This document shows, piece by piece, positions 37,054-49,914 of a DNA stretch of 64,000 nucleotides. Origin of the DNA: Struthio camelus (Eukaryota > Chordata > Aves > Struthioniformes > Struthionidae); contig NC_090942.1 of assembly GCF_040807025.1 (NCBI RefSeq), forward strand, positions 78,101,987 through 78,165,986, written 5' to 3'. The position numbers were made by a program, and so were the translations under genes. Within the stretch, counting starts at the first letter, position 1, and each line of letters opens with the position of its first letter. The notes below the pieces were generated by a model. That model was not told where the DNA came from. It saw only the letters and a program-made list of their open reading frames with translations, and did not search any database.

Positions 37054-37892
37054 CTGAAATAACAGAAATGCAAAAAAAGAATATTCATTTTGTCATTCTT
37101 AAAAACAGCAAAACATTGTATTCTATTGACAAGTTTTAGTGGAGATATGTTGACAGGCCATCCGTTCAGTGACTGCTGCATAAACATGTTATGAAGATCT
37201 TGTGCTATGAAGAGATACACGTATATGCCTACACCTATAGGTGTGGCAATTCACATTGAACAAGGTTTTAGCTGATTGATAACATGTTATTATCAAGAAA
37301 TACTTCTTGTGCAAAATAACTGCAATAAAAGTTCTGATAAGCTAACATGTTTTTATACCTGGGACTTCACATTTGATTATTCAGGTGCATGCTGTCTTAT
37401 TGCATGTGCAAATGTCTTATACGAAGGCACAGAAAATCATCCCTCTAGATGAGAACACAATAGAAGAGTAGCATAGCTCAGCTCTTCTATGGGCAAAATC
37501 TAGGGTCCTTTGAAATTAGCAGGCACTCAGCCACCGAGATCAGTGCAACCACGATTCCACCATAAGTACATACAAGTGTACAAAGGAGAAATCTGGTAAA
37601 TGTATTTATTCCCATTTAGGACTAGTGTATTGGGAAGGTGATCAGCCATCCTGTATATATGCCATGAGCACCAACAGGCAAAGCCACTCTCCCCTTTCCC
37701 AAGGAATAGCTAAGTCTGAATAAGAATGCATTGCACCCAAGGCTACCTTAAGCTATTCTTGCTATAGCAGGATGGAGCAATCATACAGTGGATGCCACTT
37801 GCTAGGGGCCAGATGTTCCTATAGCTGAGACACCAGAAAGAAAATGAAACACATCTTAGAATGAATAAAACATTTTTCAGATGGTAACAAAC
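37054..37892 (-). other. EFCAB6: EFCAB6 intron
   Basis: A 0.84-kb GT-AG intron with nothing else recognised. Confidence 0.88.
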
Positions 37893-38070
37893 CTAGGAAG
37901 TCTGACACTGGGATTTCTCCTTGCTTGCGGACATCCTTCTCTTTGCACTCTTTCAGTATGCCTCTCCAAGAATGCTTGATGTTCTTTCTTATCTTATTTT
38001 CTATTGGTTCACAGTTAAGGACAAGTCCAGAACATGCTGCTGTTGTCTGAGGACGGCTGGATGCTGGTAT
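37893..38070 (-). CDS. EFCAB6: EFCAB6 coding exon (fourth from last)
   Basis: Fifty-nine codons begin IPASSRPQTTAACSG, and one extra base starts the Ala codon shared with the next exon. The acceptor TCCTTTTAG precedes 38070 and the donor GTTTGT follows 37893. The second half is conserved: helix IENKIRKNIKHSWRGILKEC, then a degenerate loop DVRKQGEIPVSD (Gly6, Asp12), then FLAIAEKF across the junction. The first ~20 residues are a Ser/Thr/Ala-rich linker, poorly conserved in the family. A basic, helical character is evident. Confidence 0.93.
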
Positions 38071-38868
38071 CTAAAAGGAGGAGATAATGGTAATTTTTCA
38101 TCCCAAGTTTTATTGGTTGTATAGACGAAACCCCAAATGATAAATTCAGTTTCTAGCCTTCCACATTTGAGCTCAATGTACCTTTTGAGCCATTTCTAGG
38201 TCTGATTTTAATTGTATCTGTAAAACTGTAGGTAAAAATGTTAAGACAACTCCTGGTGTCAAAATGACACTATGACACAATGACACTCTCAGATCACTGG
38301 CCTTCATGACAGGCCTACCAGTTAGACTATCAGCCATTAACAGCTGTAATTTGTCACCCACCAGAAAGTAGAACAAGACCATGAGAATGTGTTTGGACAG
38401 GCCAGCAAACACCATTTGGAAAACTGCAACTGCCAATTTTGCCTAGCTTTGGCAGATGACCGCAGATAAACGGTTTATATTTGTTATGTTGCTTTTGCAG
38501 CTATAGGGCTTTTGAAATTTGGGCTCCTTACTTTATTCTCAAAAATTCGACTGTGCTTAAATACAGACATTTTATTTGCAGTACAGCTCTGATGTGAGTA
38601 AAGTAAGAAGGTATGCTACTGGTATAAATTGATACAAATCCTTTGACTTCAGCAGAGTTAAGCTAACTATCTGACCCAATTTTTGTCATTGTAACACAGT
38701 TTTGCAAATTACTACACTTACTTATTAACAGATATTTGTTACGGATGTTTGTTTGCCTGATCTTATTAGCAACTAATAGAGATACCTTCACTGAGTTCCA
38801 CAGGTATTATTTGCAGCCTATGCACAGAAATGAAAATCCAGAAAATTCCTAAAATGACTGTCACTTAC
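38071..38868 (-). other. EFCAB6: EFCAB6 intron
   Basis: A 0.8-kb GT-AG intron. It carries a small cluster of repeated ATGACAC words around 38262-38287. Nothing else was recognised. Confidence 0.88.
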
Positions 38869-39096
38869 TCTCTTTTGCCCTCCCAGAGAAGATGATGTCT
38901 TGGGATGTTCAGGCTGAGAAGAAACCTGTGGCTCCAGCATGGCACCGGCAACTGGCTTGGCAGAAGATGCAGAACTAGTTGTACTGGAAGCGCTTGATGG
39001 TATCCTTACAAGTTCTGATCTGAACTTCTTCAAAAAGTCCTGATACTTCAACCGTCCACCAGCATTGACATCCACTGTGTTCCAAAGATTTTCAAA
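38869..39096 (-). CDS. EFCAB6: EFCAB6 coding exon (fifth from last), EF-hand plus Ser-rich linker
   Basis: Seventy-six phase-0 codons begin FENLWNTVDVNAGGRLKYQD and end SLGGQKR. The acceptor CTTCATTAG precedes 39096 and the donor GTAAGT follows 38869. The EF-hand is helix FENLWNTV, loop DVNAGGRLKYQD (Asp1, Asn3, Gly5, Gly6, Asp12), helix FLKKFRSEL. From residue ~32 of the exon it becomes a low-complexity linker rich in Ser, Thr, Ala and Pro (IPSSASSTTSSASSAKP). The linker separates this EF-hand from the C-terminal group. Its sequence is not expected to be conserved between classes. Confidence 0.94.
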
Positions 39097-42000
39097 CTAA
39101 TGAAGAAGCAAAAGATGACTTTTGTAAATGATTGATAGTTTAAAAACAAAAATTGGAATCCCCTTAGGTGCTAAACATATGATGAAACGTATTGAAAAGG
39201 AGAAGATGGCTTGGAATAGTAGGAATCCTAGAGCCCATTGTATTAAAAAAAATTACAGTTTCTCTGCAGAAGGCTGCACAAGGCTAGGAAAGCAATGAAA
39301 AAGGGATTTCTGCAGGACATTTTTAAATTGACCACCAATTTATTTCACCCTGAGGGCAAAAATGAATTATCACAAAAGAACCTAGCAGAAAATCTTTAAG
39401 CCTTTAGAATCATATATGGTTACAATATATTGTCAAGAACCATACCTCTGCAGAACACACAGGCTATAGAAGACTTAGGGACAGTTTTTGATACCCTTAC
39501 TTCTGTTGCTTGCAGCACCTTTCAAGGTCAAGGTGGCACAACGCAGCTCAGGTAGTGTGCCTTCATGGTTACCTATGGCATTCTAAGGAGAAGGTTGTGC
39601 TAATCTTCCACTGAATAGCTCTTTATTCCATAAGTAACTGCATTGAATCAAATGGGACTACTCATGATATAAGCTAATAATCAAAGCCAGGATTATCACA
39701 GTCTGCCCTTAAATGAGCTGCATTCATTTTGTAAGCATTTCAAGAGCCATCAGTATGCCTTTTTAGGGCCTTCATTATTGATTTTTAATATAAATCTAAT
39801 TGGGAACTTCAGATTGCTTTTGACTGGATCTTTTTCGGCAGAGACTTAAAGCCTAAAGGAAACTAGTCACCTCTTTGATGCATGTGCCAAGCTGCAGTCA
39901 AACTTCAAAGGGCAAAGGATACATTTTGAATTTCCTTTTAACTTTCCCCCACTGGCCAGGCTGCTACCACATTATGAATTATAAACAATTCTATTTTGCG
40001 CTTGTGATTATATTTCACACTTCATATGAAGATCTCAAAGTGTATTGCAAACTTCAATTAAATAGAACAATACCCTGATGAGCTGGCTTAGCTGTAGTTA
40101 GCAACTCTTTCAACACCCAATGAAATTTAGCCATTTGGGGGACTGCAATGGTAGTTCAAGCAGAGAGGAAGAAAGTACCTTAACGGAAAGGGGGATTTTG
40201 GTAGGCAGGATATTAATAAACACCTTGCTTGCAGTGTGTTTACCATCTTTAGCCTTTTATGAAAAAGGTCACAGGATCAGGAATTCAGAAGAACAAAAAG
40301 CCTAACATCAGGAAGAAATTCTTCATCCACAACTCTATATAGATTCTAACTGAGCCTTGCTAATAGCAAACAGTAAGCGGCCATCATCCAGAAAAGGATA
40401 AAAGAAGACATCATCTGTGGAATCATCCAGGATATGACTATTAGTAACACTTTTGTAATGACTCTGAGCAGTGACAACAGCCTGAGCAGCAGGGTTTTGG
40501 ATTAGCAGTGGCAAATCCTGTACCCAGATTGGAAGGCTCTCCTGGGGCATCTTCATATAGATCTACGTAGGCATATCTTTGAGAGGCCTGTCAAAATCAA
40601 AATATCTCTGGAGATACAGGGCTTGAGTTTCACTCACAGAGAGGCTGCTGCTTATATAAATGAGGCTCCTCAGGCCTGCTTCTAGTTCCTATTATGGATG
40701 ACAGTTTCTATCATGATTTTTTTTCTTCACTTGTCTGAGGTTCTTTTATGTATAAAATAGCTCCTATTTCTCTTCACTTCTTTCTGAGTGTAAAGTAGAC
40801 ATGATCTAGTTTGGAGGACTTTCCAGCTGGAGAGACCTGCCTTTCCACTTCCAAAAAAAGAAAAAATAAGAGATTTTTCGTAACTCGGTTTGGAGCCTGC
40901 GCATTCTCCTAGGCCAGAGCTCAGCTGTGAGCTCACCCCTGACTCTTTGACTCAGCATTTTGCAGGGATGAGGAAAGAGTAACACCAAATTATCACTTAA
41001 GTTTTCATCTGCTGTTGATGTTCTAGGCTGAGATCTGGCACTTGTACTTGGTATCTCACCAAGTGAGAGATGACTGCTAAGACTAGAGCACACAGGTCAT
41101 TTGTTCTTTTATGTTATTTTCAAGGGGGAAGTGGAAAATACTGTGACATTTTTCAGTGCTTTAATCTGCAACTTCTCACATGCATAGCACTGCCTGAAAA
41201 CATGGCAGACTGTGCAATCTCTTCACTGTAATTACAAGCAGGCCCTGCTCTTGTCTGCAATGTATAGTCAAAGTTGCTAGGTGGGAAATACAGGGCCAAG
41301 AAATCAGAGAGTATATCTGCAATGATCGAAGTCCTGCAATAATTTTCTGTGGTGCAGATATGCTTATGAGTTTGGGAGCTCTGTGTCTCTCAGTTTGCTG
41401 CCAAATGACACTGATGCTGTTCGGAGCATGAAGGTTAGAGTGCCGCTGAGCAAAATCTGAAATCTTGTAGTTCCCTCTGTTTTATTATTCACCTAGTCTT
41501 TGGACTAGGAAAAAAATCACACTGAAACAGCATTAACAAAGATAAAAAATGGCTTCTTTCGTTTTAAGCTTAGCAGAAACAGAATCCTACGAAAGACTGG
41601 ATTCTCAGGTTCCCCTGAGATTAGCACTGTGCATATCAGATAGTTTGTCCTGCCAGATTCATGTTATTTCTTAAGTCACTCAAGCTAAATTCAAGAGTAT
41701 CGAAGCTCTGCTGAGGCTGATCCACGGGAATCTTTAACACAGAGCAGTAGCAGAGAGGTGGCCAGGAAATGTCAAACATTTGCCCCTTTCCTTGTCCAAG
41801 GAAGGTAGGACAAAATAGTTACTGAGAAAAAGGGATTTACATTAGATCCCCATGGAAATACTTTCAATTCTATGCTGAGAATGCTTTTTTCCCCTGTCAA
41901 CCCTGGAAGTGAATTAGCTTAAAACTGAGAAAAGAAACTTTTTAAAATACCAAACACACAGATATGGAGCTAGTGAAAGAGAGTTACTATGCTTTAAATT

Positions 42001-42274
42001 CACACCTTAACCATTAGCATTAGCATCTCCATGAGCTTGCTTCAGAAAGCCTGTGATTATTATAGTTCACAACCATACTCAGAGATAACAAAAAAAAAAT
42101 TTCCCTCAAAGGTAGCAACAAATGTTCCCGGAATGATAGTCTTAAAACATTTTCATTTCATCCAAATTGTTAAACTACTTGCCTATGCTCAGCACTATGC
42201 AAACACATTCCTATAGCCAGAGACAATTTACCCAGTTGTACACTTAACAGTACAAAATAAAATAGTTTTCTTAC
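39097..42274 (-). other. EFCAB6: EFCAB6 intron
   Basis: A 3.2-kb GT-AG intron. It holds a possible old SINE/LINE tail (about 40010-40060) and a protein-like minus-strand stretch at 40335-40680, discussed as a finding. Otherwise nothing was recognised. Confidence 0.8.
40010..40060 (+). repeat. possible ancient SINE/LINE tail
   Basis: TTCATATGAAGATCTCAAAG, then TGTATTGCAAACTTCAATTA, resembles the widely dispersed amniote motif GATCTCAAAGTGCTTTACAAA found in old SINE and LINE 3' regions. The family cannot be fixed by eye. Confidence 0.4.
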
Positions 42275-42487
42275 TTGTTCTTCAGTCAGCAGCAGAAAAT
42301 GTCGGTTACATATATCCCAGAACTCCTCTTTTGATACTGTGTTATCTTTTGAAGAGTCAATATCTTTAAACTCTTGTGCAATTGTACTAAAGCGAGCAGT
42401 CACTACTTCTTGTATCCGGGAGAGGATGCCTTTCTTTGACAGCTCCCGAGAAGATTTAGGTACAGTGACTTTTTGCCCTTGCTTGGT
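42275..42487 (-). CDS. EFCAB6: EFCAB6 coding exon (sixth from last)
   Basis: Seventy-one phase-0 codons begin TKQGQKVTVPKSSRELSKKG and end RHFLLLTEEQ. The acceptor TTTTGTCTAG precedes 42487 and the donor GTAAGA follows 42275. After a basic linker there is a conserved helix ILSRIQEVVTARFSTIAQEF. An EF-hand loop DSSKDNTVSKEE follows, with Asn instead of Gly at position 6 and Glu at 12. The exiting helix is FWDICNRHFLLL. The TEEQ end leads straight into FENLW of the next exon, which forms the partner EF-hand. Confidence 0.94.
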
Positions 42488-44624
42488 CTAGACAAAACAT
42501 ACACACAGAATCAGTAATGGATCCACTGAATAAATTATAAATCATGGTGTGGCATTCAGCCAGTCAGAGAGGGAAAAATCCATGGAGAAGGTGGCCTTAG
42601 AGATCCTGCAGGCAGTAAAACCGACTTCCAGGAATTCTGGCTTGTACCACAAAAGAGAAAAGGGGCCATATAAGTAGTTGAAGGGAAAAAAAGAGAACTC
42701 TCTATAAACATGATCTAACTGGTGACAGGCCAACAAAAGCACAGAATTCCAAGACTGACCTAAACTTTTACAAAGGTCTAAAAAATTGGGTGATCTTACA
42801 AAGAGGGCTATTCTATTAATGCAGAAAAGGGGAACTGAGTGCTAACTAGTCCAAATATCCTGAAAGTATTCTTCTCATCTGAATAATCTTTAGCACACAG
42901 CGGAAATCTCATTGGTTTAAAAGGGTAATCAGTCCTAAAATGAAGGAGATGGCAATTATTTCCCCTTCACTTCTAAATTCCAGATGTATTTGCTTTAGTA
43001 CTTTTTTTATCTGGTTATCCATAGCAGTTGAAGGCTGCAAATGTTCGTATGTGTAAGGCAAAAGGGGAGAAGTGGTTGGGTAAAAGTGTGTTAACACTAG
43101 AGGAAGATGCACACAATCTTTTTTCTTTGTACAGCTTTTAAAATCTACCATTAAACCTCATTACTAACTAAACTCCCCATTATGCATTCTGCAGTGTGAA
43201 AACCCACACTGTGAATAAATACAGTAGAATTTCATATGGCAAGCAGAAACAAAACTACAAGATATGGTTGCCTGGAATAAACCCATTTGCAGAGTAAAAC
43301 AGTACTTGGTTTTTGAACGGACATATTGAGAACACCAAGATCCTACTGTGCTTGCAAAAAGCTACATTTCATAAAATGTAAGCATTAATGAAGTCTATTC
43401 AACATTCACTTTCTACCTCTAGAAGCAGTAGCAAATTTCAGTTTTTAAAGTGGAACAAAGTTTTACTTATAAAATTTGTCTCAATGGCACAATGTAGAAT
43501 AATAATAAAAACAGAACAGTATCAGAATTTTGAAAAGAAACTACTTATTTTCAGAAATGGAAGCCAACTTTCCACCCAGTGCAGTGTCTAAACTAAGTAT
43601 GTAAAATATCTTGAAAGTAAAGTTTTTCATAAACAGTTTCATAAACGACAGCCAGTTTTACTATAGCTGTGGTAACAGGTTCTGCTAAAAAAAAAAAAAA
43701 ATCTGTTTTGCTTCAAAGGTATTTCTTTGTAGGACGTTAAATGTTGCTATTATATTTTATACCTCTAAGTTTAAGCATATAAGCTTTGCCACCTTCTTGC
43801 TCCATGCAATATGAAATACTAAAAGAGAAACAGATGGCTTTTGGTCCTGCGCTCCTGTTTCCTTGTCACTTCTCACATGATTATTATAACTGAATGGAAA
43901 AGAAAATACATTTCTTACAGAACTACAAGAAACCTGTCTCCAAATCAGAAAAGACTCCGCTATCTTCAGATGTAAATATCACTTTTCAATATTAACCATG
44001 CTTTACATAAAACATATCAGCAGGATAGGTATTACAGCTGTATTATTAAGAGAAGAAATATGATATGTGGAATTATGCAGGCAGACGTGGAATCAAGTCC
44101 ACGCTGTTGTCAGGAAATGAAGATTGCCAGGCACGGTACAGCACAGGGCATACTTTCTGCGTTTCTGACATTCTAAAAACCTAAAAAGCGCTACATCTCT
44201 GTTTTTAATTAGTCTAATAAAGCCAAAGACTTAGGGAAGATATTACTGCCTGCAATCTTTTAAAGAAACATACTTTGAAAGCACAAGCTTTCCCAATTTA
44301 TTTAATTTCAAGAGCTTTCTGTTTATTTCATAAGACCTCATCCACTTTGATCTTAAAATTGTTAGAAAGTCAATATAAAAAAAGATTACTTGTTCTTCTT
44401 GTAAAGTACAGATTGCAAACTAGAAAATATTCTCTATTCAAGTTATTGCGTTGCACGTCTACTGTATATTCAGTGCATATCTATAGCTTTGTTCTCTAGA
44501 ACTCAGATAAACACCTATAGCTGAAATAATGGAGCTGAAGCCTAAAATTTTGCGCTCTGGCCTGGGGATCTGGATATTTAAATGCCATTTGTGTCTCTGA
44601 TACTAACATGCTACACAATGTGGG

Positions 44625-44735
44625 CACATTTCTTAGCTTTGCTGTGTCTTAGTTTAACCTCCTGAGTAAAAGGAGTAACAGGAATGAATCTCCTTCAGAG
44701 CTGTGCAGTTTATGTCCTGGAATGCGAGGGGGCAT
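44625..44735 (+). repeat. MIR-like SINE
   Basis: TGGGCACATTTCTTAGCTTT, then GTGTCTTAGTTTAACCTCC and GTAAAAGGAGTAACAG, follow in order the MIR tail (GGGCAAGTCACTTAACCT..., CTCAGTTTCCTC, GTAAAATGGGGATAA). It is diverged, in + orientation. Confidence 0.55.
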
Positions 44736-45767
44736 TACTGTGAGGCTTTTCTCATGAGCCATTCGATGTAGATTACTTGCTGTTCAAAAGCAGGGCTGTT
44801 TTCTTTTATTCTTTAGAAAGTTCCTTGCACAGCCTCGTGTCCTTTTCTATAAATGGCACAACCATGCTGATTAGTAATAAAAGAAGGCTCCACCACCCAC
44901 ACCTGCTCAGTGAAGCTCCATTCCTGCAGCTCCTTCCTGGTTTTGGAAGATTTATCTACTAAGAGAAATTTTTAATTATAAAATAAATCAGTACATCAAG
45001 ACAAATTATAGTTTCTCTGGTCCTGTTCTCTGCCCTACCGCAAGTCTGACCTCTCTCCCTGTCTGGGGATGAACAGAAGGCAAAGGTCTTGGGAAACTGC
45101 TTACGCAAGAAGCCCCCTGTTTCTTTTCCCTGAAAGAGGATGCATTTTCCTCTTTGTGCATAAGGATGACCTTTGCCAGAAGTAATAATCCTGTTGAAAG
45201 CTTACACAGTTTTAGAAGTTTGTGTGCTTAGCCCGTGGGCCCATCCCTAACAACACATATCTTCCAGTTATTTTCCATAAAAGGTTCTTCCCTAATGATA
45301 TGTAGAAGCAGCAGAGTTAGTTGCCTAAGCGTGGATTGGGGTGGAAACGCATATTGTTCTAGGGTTCAAATACTGGAAATTCACCAGGCAGCCAGTCCTA
45401 GCTTTCACATTCTGATTTAGAAGTTCCAGTGTTATAGAGAAGCTTGTGTTTTATCACTGTGTTACAAGGAGAGCTGTATCCTCATCTGGCAATGATCAGT
45501 CTAGCTCCATTAACCTGAGTGCTGATTTACGCCTGCTGAGGATTTGATAGATGGCGTGCAACAAGAGCTTGCAATAATAAACACAATTATAAATAAAAGA
45601 TGAAAACTCCATTGAGGCTCATTCTGTAATGTACCGTTTTCCTTTTGACCAACTGTTTGCAACAGACAGATTCAAGTTCTGAGGTCACATTTTCAGGATA
45701 AAATACTCTTTGTAGTGTTTAGAATTTGTAATGGGATACAATGATTTGACAAAAATGATTTGACACA

Positions 45768-45787
45768 GTGAGTCAAAGATGACTCAC
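45768..45787. promoter_or_regulatory. paired AP-1-like sites in a perfect inverted repeat
   Basis: GTGAGTCAAAGATGACTCAC contains TGAGTCA (45769-45775) and TGACTCA (45780-45786). Both match the AP-1/TRE consensus and their centres are 11 bp apart, about one helical turn. The 7-bp arms GTGAGTC/GACTCAC form a perfect palindrome around a 6-base centre. It lies in the large EFCAB6 intron. Function is inferred only from motif and spacing. Confidence 0.4.
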
Positions 45788-46429
45788 TTACCAACCTTTT
45801 CCTTGCCTAGAAAAATTCCTCATTCCTCTTAACATAATTCAAATAGTTATGATATTAAACAAATATGAAATATTAAGCAATATAACTCTATACCATCTTT
45901 TTTTTGTGCAAGCTACTCAATTAGGCTACACCTAGTAGCGCAAATGCAAATAGTATGGGACATTACTGCTTCACACTGACTTCTCCAGGGTATCCTAAAG
46001 GATCAGGCTATGAATAGGAAGAGCTGCAGGTGTGAAGTTTGATTTGTTTGTGAAGTTTGAAAAGATGTATTTTGCCTCTCAGATGCCAGTTTGAATCTCA
46101 CAGGAGGATGAAAACTATTTCAGGTTGCGTTAATTTTCCTGCTTGAATCACTCTATATTCAATAACTTCCCTATAGGAAGACCTGCATACCGGCCTCTGG
46201 TGGGGATAACTTTTTCCAAAGGACCAAAAGGACCAAAGGAAACAGGCAGACAGGTTAGCCAGGAGCTGGTGGGGGCCTGAAAAAGTCCAAGTTTGTTGAC
46301 ATGGGGGAACTGGGGAGTCTCTTCCCCTGGGCCCCACACAATCTCCTACAGTAGCTCCTTCATCTCCTAGAGCCTTGCACATAAATCAGTTTAGGTTAAG
46401 TATCTCTAGGTTTGTTTCTCTAGATTTGT

Positions 46430-46575
46430 CACTCTTTTCCTCCAAATTCTCACTCCATTCATCTCTCTCTTTCCATATCTCCTCCTAACTTTCACTTTTG
46501 CCCATGTTATCTTCTCTAGATTTTTTTGCTCTTTAGATTTTTTTCTTTTTCTCCTCTCTTTCCTGTTTTGTCTTA
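46430..46575 (+). repeat. polypyrimidine-rich tract
   Basis: About 145 bases are strongly enriched in C and T on the + strand, with recurring CTCTAGATTT/TTTAGATTT words near 46415-46545. The opposite strand reads as a Lys/Arg/Glu-rich open frame, which is a composition artefact. Confidence 0.7.
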
Positions 46576-48225
46576 TATTGTCCTTAAGAATATCCTCCAA
46601 CAGGGAGAGGTAGACCTAGAAAGCATTTCTCTTTAGATAAAAAGCAAGCATAAAATAACGAGCAGTTTGTGCCTTCACTGAACAAAAACCACAGAGAAAA
46701 TGTATGAAAATGACACTGGGCAAGATCTACCTGCAACCTGGCTAGTGCTAAATGGTGAGAAAGCAGCTAAATATTCCCAGGAAGCTCAGCTGAATCTAAC
46801 TCCTGCTGCTGCACAACATCCTGCCAGCCACCTGAAGCAACTGTGGAACAGTGTCCTCCCCAGAGCAGAGATGGACCTACATAGCACAGCACAGAGAAGC
46901 AGGAGACACAGTGAATATTCCCTATCCCCCTCTCCCCACAGCAGTGTCCAGCAGGGCTTGACAACAGCAGAGAGGCTAGCCCATATGCAAAATATTTGAT
47001 GGCTTGTTCTCAAAATCATTATCCCTACTTGCTCCTTTCACTCCTCTTCTATTAAATATAGAGCAACCCCGAAAGGCATTCCAAGGAAAAATGTGCTATT
47101 TAAAAATTTTTTTTCCTGCCCCTAAATAAAGGCAGAATCACTTTTTTTTTTTTTTTTGGTAGAACTTAAATTCCAAAAGATGCTGTTTCAAGAGGGCCAG
47201 AGTAGTTTGTCAAGGAATTTGTTTTATGAAATGAAATTTTCTGAACAGTTTTGGCTGCAGAATAGGAAACTATTGTTTCCTCCAGGTACTTTCATTAGAC
47301 TATTTTCCTCATCACTCAGAGCAAAGAAGGAAAGAAAGGTACCGCTTCATCAGGTGTTTTCCAGGGGAAAGGATCCCAAAAGAGTTCTCCTGGCACAATG
47401 AGGGATAGCACATTGAAATGATGAGGAGGGCAGCGTATGAAAGAGTAAGGGCAAGGAAGGGAAACTTTCAAACTAGTTTCACTACAGAGAAAGAGTAACA
47501 TGGGGTTAATTCCATACCGTTAGGAAAGCTTTGACATTTGTCAGCTTAAAGCAGATGTAATACCGCAAAATATACACAAACATGCACACATCCCAAGAGG
47601 GATATCTCCCCCCAAGCACAGCTGTTGTACGTGAGGACAGTCAGAGTTTGTGGTGCTGCTGACTGAGGGCTGGGAAGTGATCAGTAGGCCTGCTAGTCCC
47701 TGCTGCTGGTGCCGTGGGCTGTGACTGATAACAGTTAGTTGTCTGATATGTCTCCAAGACAGGGGAAAGCACCACATATTCCTGGGACAATTTTATAGCT
47801 ACAGCTTAGCAACTATGGAATTCTGCTCCTCACTCCTGAACACAGTTGGCAAGGATTGGTTTAGTAACCCTGCTGCCCTTAGGAAGCAAGGTTGTAGGAA
47901 GACTGAGGATTTCACTTCTCTGTTGCATGTTTTTTTGAGCTCCTAAGTGACCTGGATACAACAGATATACTGCAGGATTGCACTGACTGCATTTCATCTT
48001 TCACAGGCAACGGAGTGTTTGAGAGAGTCATAGCACAGAGCCACCCCCTCTTTGTAAGCTGGTAAGCTATGTCAGTGCTGTCCCCTCTGTTGATTTAGGA
48101 TAGTTTCCAAGATCTTGAGGAGGCTGCGTTGTTTGCATTTTCCAGGAAGGGTTGTAAAATAGCTGCTGGTCCTGATAGCAATGTGATGCGAGAGCAATGG
48201 CTTCACCTCTGTAGACTCTCCAGCA

Positions 48226-48251
48226 GACCAAAAGAGATGACCAAAAGAGAT
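48226..48251 (+). repeat. perfect 13-bp tandem duplication
   Basis: GACCAAAAGAGAT occurs twice with no spacer. Confidence 0.9.
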
Positions 48252-49914
48252 GGAGAGAGCCATGCAATGCTTTTCACTAGCGAATAGCGGACCATAGTCC
48301 TGGAGCTCAGTCCTGGGACCTGGAGATACAGTTTTCACAGGGGAGTCTTCAAGAAGAGATGTGTGCTTGCTATGCTGGGAAAATCCTCACAGGACTACTG
48401 ATGCAAAGAGCTGCAGCTTCCTCTCCTGGGCAAGGACAGCATCAAGCATGAACAAACACACCTGCAGTTTCGCAGGAAGACAGATTAGACAGAACTGGCT
48501 GAAAATAAGATGTGCTCAGCTAGTCAAGAAAGCGCTCTGCAGTACGAGATAGACTGCAGGAAAACTCAGAACAGAAAGCTAAACACAAACAAAAATGGAA
48601 CATTTGGAATGGAAACAGGAAGTTCAGGACAAAGCTAAATGAAACATCTGGTTCAATATTGAATTGTTCTGCATTTTTTTCTGCAAAAAGATCCTAGAAA
48701 TCAAAATGATCTCCAAATTTCATCATTTTTGATGAAATCACATTTTTCTAGACAAAAAGTTGTATTGACTATATTCCTGCTCACTCCAGTAATTCCTTTT
48801 CTTAGCTGAAAGACATACATACAGGAAATCCCTTGTTAGCTCAATTCCTGCCCTTGAATGGGCATGAACCATACCATGGTCTGTTCCTTCTCGCTGTCAT
48901 CTCCTCAACTTGACCTGCTCTCTCTCCTCACTGATGGACTTGACAGTTCAAGGTTTGCTAAGCTTGCAGCAAGTCACTCAGCAGCAACAGCTTCAGAAAG
49001 GCTAAACAGCAAAGTATTTGGCCCTGATCACAAGCTCTCCTTTCCTCACATATTCCATATGTTTGTGCTGCTGATTCTGCGTAAAACACTTGCCGTTCTA
49101 GACCTGACCAGCACTCCCTGAGTGACAACTTTTAACATACGTTCTTTATTTTTTTCCCTCCCCAACTGAAATAGCTCACACTGGGAAAGGACATTTGAGC
49201 ATATTTTCTTTAGGGGAAGGAGGCGTCTGATTCCCAACTGCCACTTCCATTAGACCGGACTGTATTAGCTACTTAATTTAATGTAGAAGAGCTCCACTTA
49301 GGCCTTATTAATCACAAGACTAGCAGTCAAGAAAGGTTCATGATGCAGACTTCCAGCTCCAGGGTCAGGATTTTTTACAAGTACCCTCAGAGGGTCCACT
49401 GGGGGTTAATAGCATCCCACCTAAGACAATGTCCTCTCTGTCCGTTTCCTTTTTCTTTTCTCAGCTCTTCTGCAGGTGGTTAGTAACATTAGGGTTAAGT
49501 AAAGTAATCACAGTTCTTTCTTACCTGAATACTAAGCTACAATCATATTGCTTAAAATACTTTTCATTTCTTTAGTTCTATTTTTGTAGAATATAGCCCT
49601 ACAGAGCTGTGATTCAGTGGGAACCCTGTTCATATAAATCAGATCAGACCTACAAACGCTGTAGTGTGTATTCTAGAGAATTAATCAGAATGTAAAGCTC
49701 ATTAGCATATGTCAAAGCCATTAAAAGATCTGCACGACACATAAAACATTTAGAAATAATTTCCGCAATATTTTTTCATCTCTCCTTATTCAGCTGTTTT
49801 GTAAGCATAAAATACAATTTAAACCAGTATGGCTTTTGGGTTTGTGAATGTTTGCCTTTGTGGTTGTGGGTTTTATTTATGAGGTGCCATTTGAGACAAA
49901 AGTCATCCCAGGCT

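Noticed and set aside
46406-46600. Lys/Arg/Glu-rich minus-strand frame as a small basic protein
   Set aside because: It is the direct translation of a polypurine/polypyrimidine tract, not a coding signal.
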